From assembly GCF_001889525.1 (NCBI RefSeq), contig NZ_CP018192.1:682001-746000 (forward strand): a stretch of DNA of 64,000 nt, read 5' to 3'. The notes below the pieces were generated by a model. It saw only the letters and a list, made by a program, of their open reading frames with translations. It did not search any database and was not told the DNA's origin. The number at the start of each line of letters is the position of its first letter. Position 1 is the stretch's first letter. The stretch comes from Granulibacter bethesdensis. GTDB taxonomy: Bacteria > Pseudomonadota > Alphaproteobacteria > Acetobacterales > Acetobacteraceae. Below, in pieces: positions 10,081-18,164 of this stretch. The translations under genes were made by a program, and so were the position numbers.

Positions 10081-10947
10081 GTGTCCGAGACGATCCGCGT
10101 AGCATTGAACCGGGCCGCCTCGGCTCTGGCTGCGGCGGAGGTGGAGTCTCCGCGGGCAGAGGCACGGCTGATGCTGGGGATGCTGCTCGGGCTGGATGCG
10201 ACCGGGCTGCTGCGCGACAGCGAGCGGGAGGTGACGCTGCCCTTACTCGACGAATGGATCGAGCGCAGGGCGAAGCGGGAGCCGCTGGCTTATATTTTGG
10301 GCGTGCGGGAGTTCTGGGGCCTGTCTTTTGCGGTGACGCCTGACACGCTGATTCCGCGGCCGGATACGGAAACGCTGATCGAGTATGCGCTGGCATTGCG
10401 CCCTCCGGTGCAGGGAGGGGTGCGACGTGTGCTTGATCTGGGAACCGGCACGGGATGCCTGCTGTTGGCGGCGCTGCATGAATATCGACAGGCCACGGGT
10501 CTGGGTATCGACCGTAAACAGGCTGTTGCTGCGTTGGCCCGTCGCAATGCGATTTCTCTTGGCGTGGCGGATCGGGTAGCATTCTGTGTAGGGGATTGGG
10601 CCTCCTGCTGTGCGGACAGGTTTGATCTGGTCCTGTCCAATCCGCCCTATATTCCCGATCGGGATATGGCGGGGTTGATGGCAGATGTTCGTGATTATGA
10701 ACCTGCCTCCGCCCTTGCTGCCGGGGAGAGAGGTATGGAGGCCTATCGCGGGATCATTCCCTCTTTGCCGGATCTGCTGACACCATCCGGTGTCGCGATT
10801 CTGGAGCTGGGGATCGGGCAGGAGGCCGAGGTTGGAGCCTTGGCGGCACAGGCGGGGTTACGCGTTATCGGGTGCCGCGTTGATCTGGGTGGTATTGCCA
10901 GAGCGCTGGCGCTTGGTCTTGATATGATCGGCCTCTCACCAGAATGA
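10081..10947 (+). CDS. prmC: Release factor glutamine methyltransferase PrmC
   Basis: A 288-residue methyltransferase that N5-methylates the GGQ glutamine of release factors. Motif I is VLDLGTGTGCLLLAAL, and the NPPY catalytic motif is LSNPPYIPDRD with Asn at residue 187. The N-terminal helical domain that docks the release factor includes EARLMLGMLLGL and AYILGVREFWGL. It starts with GTG at 10081, 5 bases after the preceding stop, and its substrate RF1 is encoded in the same operon. Confidence 0.95.
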   Translation: MSETIRVALNRAASALAAAEVESPRAEARLMLGMLLGLDATGLLRDSEREVTLPLLDEWIERRAKREPLAYILGVREFWGLSFAVTPDTLIPRPDTETLIEYALALRPPVQGGVRRVLDLGTGTGCLLLAALHEYRQATGLGIDRKQAVAALARRNAISLGVADRVAFCVGDWASCCADRFDLVLSNPPYIPDRDMAGLMADVRDYEPASALAAGERGMEAYRGIIPSLPDLLTPSGVAILELGIGQEAEVGALAAQAGLRVIGCRVDLGGIARALALGLDMIGLSPE

Positions 10948-11339
10948 CGTGTGGTTAAAAAGTGTCGTCAGAGGATCTTCCGCAAGGCTGCACGATAGGT
11001 TTATGTGGTATGCATTGACTTGACGGATAAAATTGCCCCAGAACAATTCTGTGGGCAGCTTCGCGGCGGTCGGGGCGGCAGGATTGGATCGATTTATCCA
11101 GCTTTTGCAGACTCTATGATCCGGTGAAGTTCTGGATGAGCCGAAAGGCAGTCATCTGATTCTCCGGGCAATGGCGTGAAAAGTGCTTTTGGCAGCCCGC
11201 CCATGAACTGGAATGCAGAAACGGCCCGGACGGAGGAGCTAGCTCCGTCAGGGCTTATACAGCGCGGTCGGGCGTCAGAGGACACTGGCTTGCGCAGTCT
11301 GGCAAAAGCAAAGCGAACGGGAATCGCGACGGCAAACGC
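10948..11339. other. Intergenic gap with a small palindromic hairpin
   Basis: This 392-base gap lies before the DUF4167 gene and shows no recognisable coding sequence. Arms GACGGAG (11229-11235) and CTCCGTC (11243-11249) enclose a GAGCTAG loop, and the inner GGAGCTAGCTCC is itself a palindrome. The hairpin lies about 90 bases before the gene start, so it may sit in a 5' leader. No T-tract follows it, so it is not an obvious terminator. Confidence 0.5.
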
Positions 11340-12104
11340 ATGAATATGAAACGTATGCGCGGACGGAACCATCGCGGCGGCGGTGGGGGCGGCGGTGGTG
11401 GTGGTGGCGGAATGCGCCACCACAATAATGGTAATATTCCGCTGAACCGGAACCATGTTTTCGACAGTAATGGACCCGATGTCCGCGTACGTGGCACGGC
11501 ACAGCAGCTGTTCGAGAAATATCTGCAACTGGGTCGTGATGCGACCAGCAGCGGAGACCGTGTGACGGCAGAAGGATATTTCCAGCATGCCGAGCATTAT
11601 TTCCGCATCATGAATGCGATGCTGCAGGCGCAGCAGCAGAATCAGCAGAATAATGGCGGCCACCATAACGGCAACCAGTCCTATAACGGTCAGAACGGCA
11701 ATGGCGGAGGCCATTCAGGCTACGGCCAGTATACGTCTTCCCAGCAGCAGGATGGTCAGGAACGTTCGTTCGATCGTCAAAACGAGCGGTTCGATCGCTC
11801 CCGGGATGAAACGTCACAGGGCGAGGGCGGTAACGCCGCGCATGCTGCACCGGAACGGCAGACTCTTGATCTGTCGGTCCAGCAGCCGGAGGCCATGGTG
11901 TCTGCCGTTACCGAGACACAGCCCGATGTGCCGCCGGTTGATCTGCATCCCCGTTCAACTCATCAGACTGAAGAAGAGTCTGCTATGGCTCCTCGTCCTC
12001 GGGGCCGTCGACCGGGTCGTCCACGCACACGGCATATCGCGCCTGAAGGCGTAGGTGATCAGCCGGAACTCTCTGCCACCCCCGTGGATGCCGGGGAAGC
12101 CTGA
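11340..12104 (+). CDS. DUF4167 protein with poly-glycine N-terminus
   Basis: A 254-residue protein. The conserved alphaproteobacterial DUF4167 domain is at about residues 40-110, with VRVRGTAQQLFEKYLQLGRDATSSGDRV and AEGYFQHAEHYFRIMNAM. It is preceded by basic residues and a run of twelve glycines after HRG. The middle is rich in Gln, Asn, Gly and His. The C-terminus holds an AT-hook-like RPRGRRPGRPRTR. The basic low-complexity ends and GRRPGRP motif suggest nucleic acid binding, but the family function is not established to my knowledge. Start ATG 11340 or the second ATG at 11346. Confidence 0.8.
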   Translation: MNMKRMRGRNHRGGGGGGGGGGGGMRHHNNGNIPLNRNHVFDSNGPDVRVRGTAQQLFEKYLQLGRDATSSGDRVTAEGYFQHAEHYFRIMNAMLQAQQQNQQNNGGHHNGNQSYNGQNGNGGGHSGYGQYTSSQQQDGQERSFDRQNERFDRSRDETSQGEGGNAAHAAPERQTLDLSVQQPEAMVSAVTETQPDVPPVDLHPRSTHQTEEESAMAPRPRGRRPGRPRTRHIAPEGVGDQPELSATPVDAGEA

Positions 12105-12136
12105 GAGCATCTTTAAGATCTGCTATGAACCAGCAG

Positions 12137-12169
12137 AAAAGCTGTCAGCCCAGGCTGGCAGCTTTTTTT
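12137..12169 (+). terminator. Terminator after the DUF4167 gene
   Basis: AAAAGCTGTCAGCC pairs with GGCTGGCAGCTTTT (one T:G wobble) around a CA loop and runs into seven T residues. The A-tract on the left would also let it act on the converging Nudix gene. Confidence 0.85.
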
Positions 12170-12191
12170 GTCGCGGTAACAGCCCCCAAAA

Positions 12192-13061
12192 TCATAAGCA
12201 GACTTGTGCTGCGTGATGCGGCCCATCATACAGGGCGCGGGAGACAAGCTCCGCTTCCGCGCCGTGGATCAGACCGAGACGCAGGAACAGGTCGATCAGC
12301 ACCAGATTGACATTGAACTTGAACTCATCCGTCTCGGCGACGATCTCCATGGCGCGTTTGACCGGCATTAGTTCGAACCCGGCGGATTCTCCGTCTCCGG
12401 CGTGAGGGATGAAGCTTTCCGGCAGGTCCAGATCGAAGCAGTGCAGCACGTCACGCCGCAGCCCTTCCGGTCGTTCCAACCGGTAGGTCAGCACAGCCAC
12501 CTTGCGCGCCTGACGGACCAGTGTCTCGGGAATGGAAGCTTCTTCGGCGGCTTCCTTGATCAGGGCATCGAAAGGGGCGTGCCCGGCGGGAATACCGCCT
12601 GCCGCGAGGTGATCAAGCTTGCCGGGGTCGAGCGGACGGGTGGCACTGCGGCGGGAGACCCATAAATGCAGCCCATCCGGACGATGCACCAGCCCGTTCG
12701 CATGCACGCCTTGCGCCAGCACGCCGAGCATGGGCAGAACTCCACGATCAAGCTGGAACAGAACCGGGCCGTCAATCGTTTCCCTGATGTCGAAAGGTTC
12801 ATCCCGCCATAGAAAACGGGTGCTTCGATAGAGTGCCCTTTCCAGTAGCGCAGGCAGGTCCGGGTTGTCACCGCTCAGTGTCACCCCATCTTTGTCGAGC
12901 TGCAGAGCATGGGCAGGTAATTCTTGCTGTGCCTTCTTCAATGCAGGCAGCAGATGGGGGGACACCCATCCGATCTGACGTTCTCCCAGCCTGAAGGGTA
13001 GAAAATGGCCCGGCAGTACAAGAGAGCGACAGGCGGCGACAGGGCGTAAAAAGGGACTCAT
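12192..13061 (-). CDS. Nudix hydrolase of the DUF4743 type
   Basis: A 289-residue protein. The N-terminal DUF4743-like domain (about residues 1-110) ends with WRDEPFDIRETIDG. The Nudix domain has VHRPDGLHLWVSRRSATRP and the box AGGIPAGHAPFDALIKEAAEEA (about 150-172), where the REUXEE glutamates are present as EAAEEA. Relatives are the Nudix parts of fungal thiamine pyrophosphokinases and plant homologues, which act on damaged thiamine diphosphate. That substrate is inferred from family only. The gene converges with the DUF4167 gene and diverges from the ABC exporter. Confidence 0.82.
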   Translation of the reverse strand: MSPFLRPVAACRSLVLPGHFLPFRLGERQIGWVSPHLLPALKKAQQELPAHALQLDKDGVTLSGDNPDLPALLERALYRSTRFLWRDEPFDIRETIDGPVLFQLDRGVLPMLGVLAQGVHANGLVHRPDGLHLWVSRRSATRPLDPGKLDHLAAGGIPAGHAPFDALIKEAAEEASIPETLVRQARKVAVLTYRLERPEGLRRDVLHCFDLDLPESFIPHAGDGESAGFELMPVKRAMEIVAETDEFKFNVNLVLIDLFLRLGLIHGAEAELVSRALYDGPHHAAQVCL

Positions 13062-13193
13062 GAACGGCGCTCTGCTGCTGACATGTGTTTCTGATGGATG
13101 GAGGCGCGGGGTAGGTTATGTCAATGACCGGGGTGGCAGGATCGGGCTGCCAGACTGCGCGATAAGTCTTTAAACAAGGGAAGGAGCAGGACC

Positions 13194-15059
13194 ATTTCCA
13201 CGATACCGAGAGCGCCGGCATCTGCTCAGGATTCCGTACGGCCGGCCGGGCAGTTACCGCCGCCACGCAATGTCTGGGCGACGATCCGCTCGCTGCTGCC
13301 CTTTCTTTGGCCGAAGGATAATGTCGCGGCCCGGACGCAGCTGGTTGCGGCAATGGCGGCTCTGATCCTGTCGAAAGTGGCAATGGTTTATGTGCCGGTC
13401 CTCTATAGTCAGGCGGTGGATGCGCTGACGCCGCACGGACCGCAGGGGCTGATTTATCTGCCTTTGGCTCTGGTGGCGGGTTATACGCTGCTGCGGGTGG
13501 CAGGGGCTTTGTTCGGGGAGCTTCGCGACGCGCTGTTCGCACAGACACAGGCGCAGGCCTCCCGCATGCTGGGGCTGGAAACGTTTCGCCATCTGCATAC
13601 GCTGTCGATGCGGTTCCATCTGGACCGGCAGACCGGTGGGTTGGGCCGCAACATCTCTCGCGGGGTAACGGCGGTCGAGCAGGTGTTGCGTTTCGCGGTG
13701 TTCAACATCCTGCCGACACTGATCGAAATCCTGCTGGTGATCGGAATTTTATGGGCGCTGTTCGACTGGCGTTTCGCGCTGGTCGCTTTCGCGGCAGTGG
13801 GGATCTACATCCTGTTCACGGTCGGTTTCGCCAGTTGGCGCATCCGTTTTCGGCGTACCATGAACGATATGGACACGGAAACGCAGAACCGTACCGTGGA
13901 CAGCCTGCTGAATTTCGAAACCGTTAAATATTTTGGCAATGAGGCGCTGGAAGCTGAGCGCGTCGATGAAAGCCTGCGCCGCTATGCCCGCTCCATGGTG
14001 AAAACGCAGATTTCCTTGAACCTGCTGAATATCGGGCAGGCGGTGATCATTTCCATTGGGCTGGGGGCCATCATGCTGATGGCAGCGCAGGGCGTGGTGG
14101 AGGGACGTTATTCGGTGGGCCGGTTCGTGCTGGTCAATACCTATCTGATGCAGCTTTATCTGCCGCTGAACTTTCTGGGCTTCGTCTATAACACCATTCG
14201 CCAGGGGCTGGTGGATATGGAGCAGATGTTCCGCCTGATGGAGGTGGAGCAGGAGGTCCAGGACCGTTCCGGCGCGCTCACCCTGCCAGCTACGCTCGAC
14301 GGAGGCGCGCCCGCCTCACTGGTGTTTGATGATGTCTGGTTCGGCTATCATGAGGAGCGCCCGATTTTGCGCGGTGTTTCCTTTGCGGTGCCGCCGGGTG
14401 GAACGCTGGCGATTGTCGGGCCGACCGGAGCCGGCAAATCGACCATCAGCCGCCTGCTGTTCCGTTTCTATGATCCGGGACAGGGCAGGGTAATGATTGA
14501 TGGACATGACATTCGCGATTTCACCCAGCAAAGCCTGAGAGCCGCCATCGGCGTGGTGCCGCAGGATACAGTGCTGTTCAACGACACGATTCGCTATAAC
14601 ATCGCTTATGGTCGCCCTGGTGCGTCGCAGGCAGAGATCGAGCATGCTGCACGGCTGGCGCAGGTGCATGACTTCGTTTTGCGCCTGCCGGAAGGCTACG
14701 ATACCAGAGTTGGCGAGCGGGGTCTGAAGCTTTCCGGTGGCGAAAAGCAGCGTGTCGCCATTGCGCGTACGATCCTCAAGAATCCCCGTATCCTGATTCT
14801 GGATGAGGCGACCAGTGCGCTCGATACCCGCACAGAGCAGGAGATCGGTGCGGCTCTGCGGGCTGTTTCACAGGCGCGGACGACACTGATCATTGCCCAT
14901 CGTCTTTCCACGGTGGTCGATGCGGATAGCATCATCGTGCTGTCGGAAGGGACAGTGATCGAGCAGGGAACCCATGCCGCGCTGCTGGCAAAAGCAGGTG
15001 TCTACGCGCATATGTGGGACGCCCAGCAGGAACAGCCTGCCGATCTGGTCCCGGTTTGA
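13194..15059 (+). CDS. Atm1/HMT1-type ABC exporter, probable ATT start
   Basis: A half-transporter of the Atm1 family, which exports glutathione-linked or sulfur compounds connected to iron-sulfur supply. The membrane domain includes LETFRHLHTLSMRFHLDRQTGG and FETVKYFGNEALEAERVD. The ATPase has Walker A GPTGAGKST, signature LSGGEKQRVAIA and Walker B ILILDEATSALD. The first ATG (13353) would cut into the first membrane helix. The frame stays open upstream and encodes RNVWATIRSLLPFLWPKDN, which looks like family sequence. That stretch contains no ATG, GTG or TTG. ATT 13194 has AAGGAG 7 bases upstream and gives 621 residues. CTG 13155 is the only other near-cognate start I noted. Function is confident; the start is inference. 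Confidence 0.85.
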   Translation: MSTIPRAPASAQDSVRPAGQLPPPRNVWATIRSLLPFLWPKDNVAARTQLVAAMAALILSKVAMVYVPVLYSQAVDALTPHGPQGLIYLPLALVAGYTLLRVAGALFGELRDALFAQTQAQASRMLGLETFRHLHTLSMRFHLDRQTGGLGRNISRGVTAVEQVLRFAVFNILPTLIEILLVIGILWALFDWRFALVAFAAVGIYILFTVGFASWRIRFRRTMNDMDTETQNRTVDSLLNFETVKYFGNEALEAERVDESLRRYARSMVKTQISLNLLNIGQAVIISIGLGAIMLMAAQGVVEGRYSVGRFVLVNTYLMQLYLPLNFLGFVYNTIRQGLVDMEQMFRLMEVEQEVQDRSGALTLPATLDGGAPASLVFDDVWFGYHEERPILRGVSFAVPPGGTLAIVGPTGAGKSTISRLLFRFYDPGQGRVMIDGHDIRDFTQQSLRAAIGVVPQDTVLFNDTIRYNIAYGRPGASQAEIEHAARLAQVHDFVLRLPEGYDTRVGERGLKLSGGEKQRVAIARTILKNPRILILDEATSALDTRTEQEIGAALRAVSQARTTLIIAHRLSTVVDADSIIVLSEGTVIEQGTHAALLAKAGVYAHMWDAQQEQPADLVPV

Positions 15060-15112
15060 ACCTGAAGCCGCTTCGGCCGATAAGAAGCGCCATTATGAAC
15101 GAGGAACGCATC

Positions 15113-15403
15113 ATGGCTACAGAGGAAACACAGCATGAGCACGACGCACAGGATGACATGCTGCCGCAGGATCTGAGCCATGCGGGTGCGGTGGTCGATC
15201 AGGCCATTGCCTTCATGACCGACAAGCAGCTCAATTCGCTGTCGATTGCATCGGCCTTGCTGAGCGGCTCCCTGTCGATGCTTGGCCGTTCCCTGGATGA
15301 TTCCAGCGTGATTGCGGTGCTGGAGAATGCTATTGCCAGCGTCCGTTCCGGAGAGTTGAAGCGTCTGCGGGAGGCAGCGGCCAATTCTTCCGGCCGTGCC
15401 TGA
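15113..15403 (+). CDS. Small acidic helical protein, function unknown
   Basis: A 96-residue protein with an acidic, charged N-terminus ([12 protein letters not shown]) and two amphipathic helices around [29 protein letters not shown] and [27 protein letters not shown]. No signal peptide or membrane helix is seen. ATG 15113 is chosen over ATG 15095 because GAGGA lies 7 bases before it. It follows the ABC exporter by 53 bases and may be co-transcribed with it. I do not recognise the family. Confidence 0.6.
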   Translation: MATEETQHEHDAQDDMLPQDLSHAGAVVDQAIAFMTDKQLNSLSIASALLSGSLSMLGRSLDDSSVIAVLENAIASVRSGELKRLREAAANSSGRA

Positions 15404-15492
15404 TCATCGAGTCGTCTGGGTGCAAAGGTCCGGCACTGTGTGAGACTGATGGCTGCCCGGCGCTTTTAAGGGGCGCCCCGATGACAGTTTGC

Positions 15493-15521
15493 TTGACGCA
15501 GAGGCTTCGCTTCGCCATAAG
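15493..15521 (+). promoter_or_regulatory. Candidate sigma-70-like promoter for rpmB
   Basis: TTGACG (15493-15498) is followed after 17 bases by CATAAG (15516-15521), 58 bases before the rpmB start. The -35 is a 5/6 match and the -10 a 4/6 match. Confidence 0.4.
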
Positions 15522-15579
15522 GCGCCTTCCGAAAGAACCTGGTCGGCGCAAGCTGACCCTTTCCGCATGGGATTTGATC

Positions 15580-15882
15580 ATGTCGCGTCGCTGCCAGATC
15601 ACGGGCAAAGGCGTGCTGACCGGCAATAATGTCAGCCACGCCAACAACAAGACCCGTCGTCGTTTTCTGCCGAATCTGCAGGTCGCTGGCCTGCTGTCCG
15701 ATACGCTGGGTACCTCCGTCCGCCTTCGTCTGTCCACCCGTGCGATCCGCACCGTGGAAAAGAACGGCGGCATTGATGCCTTCCTGCTGGGCACCCCGGA
15801 CCGCCAACTGCCGACCGAGGCTCTGGAACTGAAGCGTCGTATCACGCGCGCTCAGGCCAAGAAGGCTGAGGTTGCCGCCTGA
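15580..15882 (+). CDS. rpmB: 50S ribosomal protein L28
   Basis: A 100-residue L28 with the hallmark start [21 protein letters not shown], then [12 protein letters not shown] and [22 protein letters not shown]. The length fits the alphaproteobacterial form, with an extended C-terminus ending in Lys/Ala-rich residues. The longer frame starting at 15481 is rejected because its extra 33 residues have no counterpart in L28 and cover the likely promoter. A strong terminator follows. Confidence 0.97.
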   Translation: MSRRCQITGKGVLTGNNVSHANNKTRRRFLPNLQVAGLLSDTLGTSVRLRLSTRAIRTVEKNGGIDAFLLGTPDRQLPTEALELKRRITRAQAKKAEVAA

Positions 15883-15909
15883 TCTATTCAGGCCGGCTAG
15901 GCTGACTGC

Positions 15910-15949
15910 AAAAAAACCGCCGCGGCATTTGCCCGGCGGTTTTTTTTTA
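15910..15949 (+). terminator. Terminator after rpmB
   Basis: ACCGCCG (15916-15922) pairs with CGGCGGT (15934-15940), extended inside by GGC/GCC around an ATTT loop, with a nine-base T-tract and an A-tract on the other side. Confidence 0.9.
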
Positions 15950-16077
15950 TGTCTTGAGCGTGATGTCCGGTGAAGGCAAAATTGGCTCGCAGCTTGCTCT
16001 TGAATTGGCAATCAGCAATAGAAAGTTTATTCTTTTAAGAGAGCGCCTTTATTTTTTCAGACTCAGGAATTTTACAG

Positions 16078-18129
16078 ATGGTTGCGATCACAGGCTCATC
16101 CACCGTGTTGTCTGCCTATGGTCAGGCTGTCGCCAATGTTCTGGATAATAGCGGCGCAACCACAGCCTATGTTTATCCGACCATCCTTCAGGATGGGACG
16201 CTCTCTGTCATATCCGCGACTCCCATCATCGACCTGACATCTGCAACACCTTACGGATACGCGGATTGCTCCAGCTGGGTTCATTATGTCATGAACACGC
16301 TGGCGCCGGTACAGGATGCCTATGTGCAGGCGCTGAGAAATGCTCCGCTCTATAATCAGACGGTAACAGCCTACGGCGGTCAAACAGTCGTGCTGAACGG
16401 CTCATTCCAGCCATGGGCGCAGGCCAATGTTCTGCAGGATGCCTTCGCTTCGGCCAGTGCGGGCACAAACGGGCTTCAGACAATTGACGTCAATAATGCC
16501 TCGGTGGGTTTGACGGCATTACAGGCGGGGGATCTGATTGCTTATTCCACCGGAATCTATACCGATCCTGATGCTGCCAACGCATCGACCAATCCGGAGC
16601 TGAATGCGACGGGGGATACCGGGCATGTCATGGTGGTCAGGGATACGCCGACGACCGTGCCTGTTTCCTCATTGCCTTCTGACCAGCAAACAGCCCTTGC
16701 CGCTGCCGGCGTAGTGACAGTGTATGCTGTTAATGTCATTGATAGCAGCGATGTTCCACATGCCAATGATTCCCGCCCGGAAAACAGCGGCAATCACTAT
16801 GTGCAGCGGGTTCAGGACGGTATTCTCCCTGCTGCTGCTTCTATCCATGCTGGTGGCATCGGCATGGGAACGCTGTATTTCGGTGCGACTGCCAGCGGAC
16901 AGATTACTCATCTGATGTTCCGTGACGATTTTGGATGGCATCCAACCAGCAGTGCTCCGTCTGCATTGAAACTTTCTGCGGCTCGTCTGACAGGCAGTGT
17001 CGATCTGGATGCAGTATTGGCCAATCTGCGGAGTGCGGGGGTGACGGTCTCGGATAACCGCCTGATTGTCACGGTTGACCCCAACGCGGCCACGACGATT
17101 GCAGGTAATACCTATGCAATGACCACCAACCTGACGGGCTCTGCCGGGTTGCTGGTGCAGGGTGGCGGGACGCTGACGCTGAATGGTAACAGCACCTATA
17201 GCGGTGGCACTGTGCTGAATGGGGTGACGCTGAATGTCACCACGGCAACCGGTGCGGGCACCGGCGGTATTTCTACCCGGGCAGGCAGCAGCAACACAAT
17301 CTGGCTGCATAGCGGGAAGGAAGCCATTACCGCCAATGGTGCCGACACCATTCATGCTGGTGCCGCTGAAGTCGCGTTGAATGGCACTGGTACATTTCTG
17401 TTCATGGGAGGAAGCGGAGCCTCGACGGTTTCCGGTGGTTCAGGTGCGTCTACCCTGCTCGGTGGTAGTGGCGGCGGTGTTTATAGTGCTGCTGCATCAG
17501 GCATTGTTGCGGCGAGCGGTAATACGACTTTGGTGGGCGCGGGCCATAACAGTCTGCTGTTTGGCGGAGAGTCCGGCACTGTCATGTTCGGTTCCGGTAC
17601 GGACACGCTCGTTGGCGGATCAGGGCAGGGGGTGCTGGTCAGTAACGGTGGCAATGCGATTGTAACCGGCAGCGGGCAGTCCAGCGTGTTTGGCGGACAG
17701 TCCGGTCAGGATACGGTGGTGTCGGCTCAGGGAAGCAACACTGTCATTGCCGGGGCGGGGAATATGGCGCTGGTTGGTGGAGGCAACACGACCTTGTGGG
17801 GTGGTTCCGGTAACACCGAACTCTGGACGGGCGCCGGGTCGATGCAGGCTGCGTTGGGCAGCGGACAGAATGCGATCTTTCTCGGCAGTGGCGCGGCCAC
17901 TGTCTTCGCCGGGACCGGTCAGGACGTGTTTCAGATGACCAAGGGACAGACTGGCGGCAACACCCGGATCTACGGGTTCAATGCGGCAGCGGACACGGTC
18001 CGGCTCAGCGGTTATGTGGCGGGGGATGTCTCCATCGCGGTACAGGGCGGCAGCAGCGTCATGGCGCTGGCGGATGGTGCGACAGTCACTTTTGTCGGCG
18101 TGACCGGGCTGCACTGGCAATCCTCCTGA
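16078..18129 (+). CDS. Repeat-scaffold protein with NlpC/P60-like cysteine domain
   Basis: A 683-residue protein with three parts. The N-terminal domain (about 1-290) resembles the NlpC/P60 papain-like fold: YADCSSWVHYVM with Cys64, LQAGDLIAY near residue 150, and TGHVMVVRD with His183. Next is one autotransporter-type beta-strand repeat, TLNGNSTYSGGTVLNGVTL (about 365-385). A Gly/Ser/Asn-rich tandem region (about 400-615) follows with units such as GGSGASTLLGGSGGG. The terminal module reads GQDVFQMTKGQTGG and ADTVRLSGYVAGD. No N-terminal signal peptide is visible, so type I-like export through the C-terminus is possible. Everything from the beta repeat onward is homologous to the protein at 34391-36607. 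Peptidase activity is inference. Confidence 0.7.
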   Translation: MVAITGSSTVLSAYGQAVANVLDNSGATTAYVYPTILQDGTLSVISATPIIDLTSATPYGYADCSSWVHYVMNTLAPVQDAYVQALRNAPLYNQTVTAYGGQTVVLNGSFQPWAQANVLQDAFASASAGTNGLQTIDVNNASVGLTALQAGDLIAYSTGIYTDPDAANASTNPELNATGDTGHVMVVRDTPTTVPVSSLPSDQQTALAAAGVVTVYAVNVIDSSDVPHANDSRPENSGNHYVQRVQDGILPAAASIHAGGIGMGTLYFGATASGQITHLMFRDDFGWHPTSSAPSALKLSAARLTGSVDLDAVLANLRSAGVTVSDNRLIVTVDPNAATTIAGNTYAMTTNLTGSAGLLVQGGGTLTLNGNSTYSGGTVLNGVTLNVTTATGAGTGGISTRAGSSNTIWLHSGKEAITANGADTIHAGAAEVALNGTGTFLFMGGSGASTVSGGSGASTLLGGSGGGVYSAAASGIVAASGNTTLVGAGHNSLLFGGESGTVMFGSGTDTLVGGSGQGVLVSNGGNAIVTGSGQSSVFGGQSGQDTVVSAQGSNTVIAGAGNMALVGGGNTTLWGGSGNTELWTGAGSMQAALGSGQNAIFLGSGAATVFAGTGQDVFQMTKGQTGGNTRIYGFNAAADTVRLSGYVAGDVSIAVQGGSSVMALADGATVTFVGVTGLHWQSS

Positions 18130-18140
18130 ACAGCCAGAAA

Positions 18141-18164
18141 GCTGCGGGGCTTAAGCCTCGCAGC
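18141..18164. terminator. Possible shared hairpin between converging genes
   Basis: GCTGCG (18141-18146) pairs with CGCAGC (18159-18164), with inner GGCTTAAGCC also self-complementary. It overlaps the end of the aroK-aroB frame and lies just after the repeat-protein stop. There is no clear T-tract. Confidence 0.35.

Noticed and set aside
17160-17940. Gly-rich tandem units considered as a DNA repeat or CRISPR-like array
   Set aside because: The repetition is degenerate and in codon register inside an open frame, so it is protein repeat structure. No CRISPR array was noticed anywhere in the window.
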